Notes under the pieces: generated by a model
Databases searched by the model: none
The model's input: the letters and a program-made list of their open reading frames with translations, nothing else
Told to the model about the DNA's origin: nothing
Program-made: the position numbers and the translations under genes
In this document: positions 45,421-51,303 of the stretch, in pieces
Numbering within the stretch: the first letter of the stretch is position 1
How the letters are laid out: each line of letters opens with the position of its first letter
Assembly (NCBI GenBank): GCA_003427395.1
Contig: BFEA01000690.1
Coordinates: 260,062 to 311,364, forward strand
Direction of reading: 5' to 3'
Source: Chara braunii
Lineage: Eukaryota; Streptophyta; Charophyceae; Charales; Characeae
Length of the DNA stretch: 51,303 nt

Positions 45421-46744
45421 AGGTGACGATTCTGGTAGTCTACTCTGAATAGGGGAGATTCTGCCATGAGTCTACCTTTCTTTGGGCACTTGCTTAGAGG
45501 TTGGCTTAGATATGGTTAACTAGGATGATTTGGGTAAGATCATGATATGGAGATTGTTCTCCATGGACTTATAGGTTTAGCCTGGGGCATTGACCTGTCA
45601 TATGTTACAGGTCCTCTTGATCGTTTGATTCAAGTTCCGAACTAGATTCAGCTTGATCCCTTGAGGGTCATCTTTTGTTATCATTGATAACATATCGGTT
45701 GCCGATTCGTCGGTTTACGATTAAACTCCAACCCACTTTTGCTACTCAACCTAAAGGCTTTAGCCCTGTGGTTTGACTTGTTTCATTGTGTTTTTACCCG
45801 GACTTTACTAAATGGTCATTTAACAAAGTTACTGAGTATTTTATTGCTGGGAAGGTGCGCTAAGGTTGAGGTTTGTATGGCTAAAGCAAGGGGTATGAGG
45901 GCAGAGAATGGTTGAAGTTGACCCCGTGTAGTGTGTGGACTTTTGTTGGATCTTTGATGTGATTGCATGTATGTTTGTGGTTCGGACTTTGGATGAGACT
46001 GTCTGCGATTACATACATATATGGCTGAGAGGAGTCTCACTGTGACTATGAAAAGTGGTCGTCCTATATAAATAAACCCTATGTATATATCTGTATGTGT
46101 CTTGGATAGGCGCGCGGCTTATAGTGATTGTGCGCAAGGGTAAATTAAATTATTGCTTGAGAGAAAAGGAAGACCCTGCTTTATTCTTTGCTTTTTGGAG
46201 ATTTTTATGGTTGGACGTTGTAGTCCGTGGCAGCCGTCAAAGTCAAACCCCTTGACTTCTGTCCAGGCCTGGAGTGGGGTTCATCTCCAGGGCAGTAAGA
46301 AACGACTGCCACCACAGGTATGGACCTGTGTACCACCCACTCTCTCGCTTGTCGGTTGTCTAGCGTCGAGAGATGAACCCTCAAGGCGTGTGTCAACCGA
46401 CACTTGAGTGTCGGATGCGACCCTCGAGATTAAACGAGGACCGCATGAGTATGGGTACTACATGGTACGCCATCATTGCGACTGTTTGTGTACGTTTGCA
46501 TCGCCAGTCGATATGAGTAGGCCATGCGTCCGTGCGGTTTTATACTAAGTCTCGCGCGCGACGCCTATCCGATTTCCGCATCGGAAAGTTATGGGTTGGC
46601 TACCGGGGGGCTAGGAACGTTGTCGCGTTGTTTGTGTTGTGTCGTTTGGTGTGTGTGTGTGTTTTATTTTTGCGTTTGTAGAGTGGTGTATGCGTGGTGT
46701 GTGCAATGCGTCCTAGTCGACCGACGACGGGCCGCGCTTGGGAC
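45421..46744. other. Non-coding sequence with consecutive exact hairpins
   Basis: No gene is seen. Hairpins include ATGGAGA/TCTCCAT (45547-45564), GACCTGT/ACAGGTC (45592-45613), TGTTATC/GATAACA (45676-45692), ATCGG/CCGAT (45694-45706), CTAAAG/CTTTAG (45751-45763), CCGACAC/GTGTCGG (46397-46414), CCTCG/CGAGG (46422-46439) and TCCGAT/ATCGGA (46568-46585). Confidence 0.7.
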
Positions 46745-47125
46745 TTCAGCCCCCCAAGATGTCGGTTCGCGTGCGGGTCCAATAGAGGCATAATACCGCG
46801 TGTACCCCCTATGCTACAGCGAACGAGAAACGCCCTCGGCTGGTCCACCTCTGCGATTGCAACTGATCAGCTTTCGTACTGTGGACTGGTAGCTCGGCGG
46901 GGATACGCCCACCGAAGGGAGGTGACAACTCCCGTAAGGTGGAGGTAAGTCGTGCCTCGCGTAGGCCCTATCCTGTCGTAGGGGCTCGAGGGAGGTATGG
47001 CTGGCATACTCGGCCGGAGCGGTTTGCGGAAGCTCCATGTACATTCGCGACGAAGGATATAAACCAACTCCTGCGTGACGCGGCCGGGAGGGTCCCGCGC
47101 TGCCCCGTGCGGTGCCGGACCGATG
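46745..47125. repeat. Dispersed structured block, copy 2
   Basis: Diverged partner of 29120-29485. It contains a nested hairpin near 46910-46945, with CCACC/GGTGG outside and GGGAG/CTCCC inside around the loop GTGACAA. In copy 1 the corresponding arms are GCCT/AGGC and AGGG/CCCT around a similar GTGACA loop. Confidence 0.75.
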
Positions 47126-47492
47126 CGCTCGACAGCGCCACATCACCCTGTACTGCGCTACTTGGAAATTGGGGATCCTGATCCAATTCCAAAATCGCAA
47201 CCTCCTGGGATCACTTCCTTGCCAATCGCCAGCTGCTAGATGGATCGCCAGGCTAAAAATAGCCTCTCAGAGCCTTCCAGGCCTCTGAGCACCAATCGCC
47301 AACCACTCCTTCTTAAACCTAATCATGAGTGATTCACCCTCTGTCCAATTCTTCTACCACACACTCACCATCACCACCCTTACTAACAACAACCCTGAAG
47401 ATGAGGAGTCGCCATGAAACTCAACTCCTGTATCTCGCCAGATGTTGATGATCGCTCCAACTCGTTAATCGCTCCAGGGTCTCGATCCAATC
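47126..47492. other. no supported gene; start of element B leader
   Basis: Short words such as AATCGCC and CTCAGAGCCT or CTCTGAGCACC recur. No coding signal. Confidence 0.5.
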
Positions 47493-47504
47493 GCTCCGAT
47501 ACCA
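47493..47504 (-). other. Element B primer binding site
   Basis: Minus strand reads TGGTATCGGAGC, one base different from the element A site TGGTATCAGAGC, and again two bases from an LTR start (TGTTATG in plus coordinates at 47507). Confidence 0.75.
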
Positions 47505-47506
47505 AC

Positions 47507-47577
47507 TGTTATGATTTTGGTTGTCTGTTGTCTGAAGACCAATACTCACTCATATAGATCCCAGGTATGCCCACACG
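47507..47577 (-). repeat. Element B 5' LTR remnant
   Basis: About 70 bp matching 35795-35865 (shared words TTGTCTGTTGTCTGAAGACC and CCCAGGTATGCCCA). After about 47577 the similarity stops abruptly. Confidence 0.7.
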
Positions 47578-48768
47578 ACCCTGAGCCTCCTATCACTCAA
47601 CGCCCAAGCCTTATTACTGCCCCACACCTCATGCGAAGCACCAAACAGCTATTGCGAAGAGTCAATGAAGCGCAGTTCGAACCAGCTCCGATACCAAATT
47701 GCAAGGAAAATGAGCAATAACGAGATGACAATGTCCGGAATAGTATCACAACGTCCAAAAAGCAGAAATGCACCAATATAACACCAATGAAGAATCGTAA
47801 CACTGAAAACCAATGTCAATGAGAGCTTGCTCTCGCCACCACCAACATGACTGTCCAGGCCCTATCTCCCTACTTGGCGCTGGACGCCCAGCCTACTTCC
47901 TACACAGTCTGCCTACTAATTCACAATGCAACTGTTGACGTCAGCAGCTCACGAAGTACTTGAAGATGTCACCCAATGCAGACCATCGCCAATACCAGGT
48001 ATGTGCCCTCACATCATCATCATCATCATCCTTCTCTCTCTCTCTTGACTTACTCCCACGTCTTCCCTCTGTACACCCGAAGACCACCCCTGCACCTCTC
48101 TGTAGTCCAAGCCCATCCAACTATGGAGGCTGGGCTATGGCGCCGCCCTCAGCAGCGCCCTGCTTCCTGCACGACCGCACGCGCTAGCACCTTGCCTCTC
48201 AGAGCCAACAACAGCCTATGAGCGTTTGCTCCAGCAGTGCTGCCGCCAGCATGCAATTGCTGAATACCCTTCTAGGCAGCGAGCTCTCTCCAATATGGAA
48301 AGAGGCTGCCTGCCTTCGCAGCCTGACTACCCTGGGCCTCGGCCCAGACGCTTCCGGTAGCCCCCAGATGGCTGCACCTCTGATGCAGCTACTGGCCTCG
48401 TTCAATTGGGTCTCCCAATTGTCTGTGTATGAGGCTGCGATTCTTGTCCACGGCCTGCATCTTCGGAAAGCCCCGGAAGGCCGTGGAAGGTCTTTGCTGC
48501 CCGGCCTGTGTTTTCCCTCAACCAACTGGCGCGTCACAACTGCCTGGACCCCAAATACGAAATTGACAGTCGAGGGCCTCTTTCACTTAGGGAGGGCACA
48601 TCTGTAGCAGGGGCCCCTTAGGCCCGCCTTCACTTAGGGAGGGCACATCTGTAGCAGGGGCCCCTTAGGCCTGCAAAGGACCTAGATCCTCGCATTCCCT
48701 TTTCCTTAACTTCGAAAGTCCTCTGAGAAGTCTTCTATTCTGCAGGCATCTTCCCTTTGAGTTCTCTA
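47578..48768 (-). repeat. LTR-like sequence beside a third PBS
   Basis: A second TGGTATCGGAGC on the minus strand lies at 47685-47696, followed by a TG start (TGCAAGG in plus coordinates) at about 47700. This suggests another minus-strand LTR from about 47700 onward, with a 110-bp internal remnant at 47578-47699. Its far end was not found; it may be the 3' LTR of the adjacent gypsy copy, shared between two elements. A 47-bp-offset duplication (TTCACTTAGGGAGGGCACAT...) lies at 48582-48671. No gene is seen. Confidence 0.5.
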
Positions 48769-51016
48769 TCATAGCCTGCAATAACCTGAGGTGCAGTTCT
48801 CACGAGTTATTTCTAGTGAACCACCGATCTTCGTTGGGATTCGGATGATGTCTGAATCTGAAACGGTATTGCATTCTTGTCTTAGGAGGGCGGCCTTGCC
48901 CGGTGGTTGGGGTATCGACATCAATCGATGCTCCACGATCTGGTCGATGCCCACATCACTGTCCATGGCTGGGGGCAGCATTGACCGTCTGGAAGGAAAC
49001 TGTGCAGACTCGGCAAAAGGTGTCAGCTTTGATGCGTGAAAAACTGGGTGTGTACATAAATGAGGTGGGACGTAAATCACATAAGAAGGTGTGTCTACGT
49101 GATCCCCCACTATGTCTAAGATCTCCCAGGACCGAAGTACTGTGGCATTAGTTTTCTAGATATTACCAGTTGCTGTCCCAGCTCGGATGACTTTACCCAG
49201 ACCCTACCCCCTACCTGAAAGTTTAAAGGTCGTCTGTGTTTGTTCTCAGATGCAATTATAGCATCTTGAGATTTCCTCATGTGCTCAACGGCCTGCTGGA
49301 GCATCTGTTCGTACTTGACAACAAATTCTACGATGTCGGGTGCTACAGTGGCCTGTTTCTCAGGTAGTAGGAAGTCAAGGGCGGAACGGGGCTTCCAACC
49401 AAGATGCAGTTGGTTGGGAGTCATGCTGGTAGCACTGTGTACATCGTTGTTGTATAGGCTGGCGACGAGAGGTAGTTTCTCGTCCCAATCATCCTCGTTT
49501 GGCTTAATGTAGTGCCTAAGCAAGTGCTGCACTACCCTGTTCATTTGTTCCGCCTGTCCATTTGACTTAGGGTGATTCCCTGATATCATTTGCAGTCTGG
49601 TTCCCATCTGTTGGGCAATGTTTTACCACAGTTCGCTAGTAAAGCGAACATCCCTATCACTAACTATGGACTTAGGGAAACCAAAGTCTTGTACCCAGTT
49701 ATCCATAAACAGTCTGATGACGTAGTCAGTTTTGGCAGTTTCAGGCATAGCGATTAGTCTTGCATACTTAAAGAAGCGGTCTACTATAACAAAGATGTGC
49801 CTTTTCCCAGACCTGCTGGTCACAAGAGTATCCATGAAATCCATGGACACACTCTAACCAGGACCTTCAGGAATTGGCAAGGGCTTCATGAGCCCAAACG
49901 GAGCCTGAGTCCTAGGTTTATCCCGTTGACAAACCTGACAGGTTTCGACATACTTCTTGGCATCTTCCATCATATAAGGCCACCAAAATTTCTGCACTAA
50001 GTTGGCTGAAGTTTTCCTATAGCCGAAATGGCCAGTTGCATCATGACATTCACCTAAAAACAAACTACGCAAAAACTCTCTATTTGGCACACACGGTCTC
50101 TTATTCCCTGCCTTCTCAAGAAACAGCAAGCCATCTACCATTGTAAATTCGTCCGAAGTCACTTTGTCCTTCGCTTGAAATCTACAAGTGATCTCAGACA
50201 TAACTGGATCTTGCTGACAGGCTTCCACCAATGATAAAGTCAGATCGTCAGATATGTCAAATTCAGTTACTAGTGCGCCCAGATAATCTGCCCGACGTGA
50301 TAGTGCATCAACTACTTTGTTGTACTCCCCCTTGATAGGATCAAGTTGATAGTCATACATGTCTATCACTTGTATCCATCGCTTGAGTGCATCGGAGAGT
50401 ACCCACTGTGTCTTAATCCAACGCAAGGTCTCATGGTCAGATCTCAAATAGAAGAATCTGCCAAGGAGATAGTGTCTCCAATGAACCAGCGCTCTATACA
50501 GCGCATAGAGCTCACCCTCATAAGTGGACTTAGCTAGTTTATGAGATGACATCTTTTTACTCATATATTCAATCGGTCTCAACTTTGGCCCCTCCTTCTG
50601 CGCAAGGACCGCGCCTATGCCATATTGGTTGGCGTCTGTGGTCACGACAAAGGGCTTATAAGGATCCGGAAGTTTGAGGACTTCGTAGTGTGTCAGAGCA
50701 TACTTCAATTTATTGAAGCTTGCTTCACACTCTTCGGTTCACTCCCAAGTGGTGTCCTATAGTTTTCAACAGACGGCCGATAGAAGCCCGTCATCCCCAA
50801 AAACGATCGGACCTCAGTAATAGTCTGAGGTCTGGGCCAGTCACGTATGCTGGCCACTTTGGCATCGTCCGGCCTCAACCCATCTGCGGAGATTTCATGA
50901 CCCAAGTACAAGATTTTGGTGCGACCGAACTCGCATTTCTCCATGTTTACCTTGTACTGGTGTTGTCTTAGGAGACCTAGCGGAATCTTTAAGTGCTCAA
51001 CGTGCTCCTCTACATC
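48769..51016 (-). pseudogene. pol: Ty3/gypsy pol fragment, same family as 15-17 kb, inverted
   Basis: Minus-strand pol. It starts inside RT (EEHVEHLKIP ... KCEFGRTKILYLGHEIS, 50705-51016). The RNase H and integrase finger frame is 49854-50708 (284 aa), with VVTTDANQYGIGAVLAQ, YEGELYALY, RSDHETLRW, VDALSRRADYLG and HFGYRKTSAN ... CQVCQ. The integrase core follows (49623-49850 and 49116-49607), with MDFMDTL, IVSDRD and NHPKSNGQAEQ. The Glu is present in GQAEQ, and the usual E after HP is K. The chromodomain-like end is at 48769-49110. Breaks include TAG near 49851 and TAA near 49623, plus frameshifts near 50706 and 49113. It lacks gag, protease and the RT core. Confidence 0.9.
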
Positions 51017-51303
51017 CTACCCCTTAACGCGTATCAGCCGCGGGGGGGGGACCGTGGCTAGCTGCGCGCCGTGCCAGGGGTGGAAATTTGTCTATGAGGC
51101 GTTCTATGGGAAGGATCTGCGGCGAGGGGCTGGCCCCGAGTGTTTTTTACCGAACTGTTACAAGGTGAGAGTGAATGTGGCGAGGGCGCAACCACGGCCG
51201 CCGCCTCACGACGGTAGATTGATGTGAATATCTGCGCAGCGGAGCCATAGGATTGCAAGGCGGGAAACGGACAAACCTACTTTCCGTGCTTTGTTTTTTT
51301 TTT
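51017..51303. other. GC-rich flank, no gene recognised
   Basis: Sequence changes abruptly at about 51017 from gypsy RT to GC-rich DNA with a G-run (51041-51050) and ends in a T-run. No motif recognised. Confidence 0.4.

Larger units (their letters stand above)
35795..47577 (-). mobile_element. Element B: gag-only LTR retrotransposon, 5' LTR truncated
   Basis: A minus-strand element defined by the 3' LTR (35795-37080), PPT, a broken gag (about 38168-39662), a very long leader and a PBS at 47493-47504. Two bases after the PBS, a TGTTATGATT LTR start lies at 47507. No protease, RT or integrase is found between gag and the 3' LTR, where only about 1 kb remains. It would therefore depend on another element's enzymes (TR-GAG type). 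The 5' LTR matches the 3' LTR for only about 70 bp, so its body was lost or replaced. Other insertions may lie in the leader. Confidence 0.6.

Noticed and set aside
46739-47200. rRNA or RNase P fragment
   Set aside because: Structured and partly conserved, but I could not match it to any rRNA, SRP or RNase P core motif.

Overview
The window looks like nuclear DNA from a large, repeat-rich plant-type genome. The evidence is chromodomain-type Ty3/gypsy retrotransposons primed by initiator-Met tRNA, a Helitron with a plant-style 3' end, long GA/GAA/GATT microsatellites and no dense gene set. A streptophyte alga such as Chara would fit, but that is a guess. I see no intact host gene, no rRNA and no convincing tRNA; almost everything recognisable is mobile DNA in some state of decay.

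Region by region: (1) 1-1.9 kb holds a GA microsatellite and a broken reverse transcriptase of Penelope-like or related type. (2) 1.9 to about 14.4 kb is a minus-strand Helitron. Its 3' terminus (hairpin plus CTAG, then T) is at 1911, a Rep/helicase transposase broken by stops and frameshifts spans 4.55-9.09 kb, and unrecognised same-strand ORFs lie on both sides. A 472-base N gap sits inside it. (3) 14.3-15.3 kb is simple repeats. (4) 15.27-17.46 kb is a 5'-truncated plus-strand gypsy pol. (5) 17.90-27.78 kb is a complete minus-strand gypsy element (element A) with two LTRs, PBS, PPT and a gag-pol in one reading frame broken only by seven stop codons. (6) 27.8-32.8 kb is AT-rich, hairpin-rich, non-coding repeat sequence. 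(7) 32.84-35.8 kb is a decayed plus-strand gypsy pol carrying a 96-bp internal duplication and a 236-bp foldback MITE. (8) An LTR at 35,795 interrupts that pol and begins a minus-strand element (element B) with gag but no pol and a very long leader up to a PBS near 47.5 kb. (9) 47.6-48.8 kb is LTR-like sequence. (10) 48.77-51.02 kb is a second, minus-strand copy of the gypsy family seen at 15-17 kb.

The most unusual signal is in the non-coding leader of element B. At 43.62-44.56 kb there are eleven irregularly spaced hairpins with a nearly invariant six-base loop (TAAGTT), while both the inner and outer stems change sequence but keep pairing. Next to it, at 44.85-45.42 kb, five tandem units of about 122 bp each fold into a different two-part hairpin. 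A separate block of about 370 bp near 47 kb is shared, at clear divergence, with 29.1-29.5 kb. Together they suggest a dispersed, strongly structured non-coding repeat.

Single N characters at 2581, 18895 and 27310 each sit between near-identical copies of the flanking sequence. Those duplications are probably assembly joins rather than biology.
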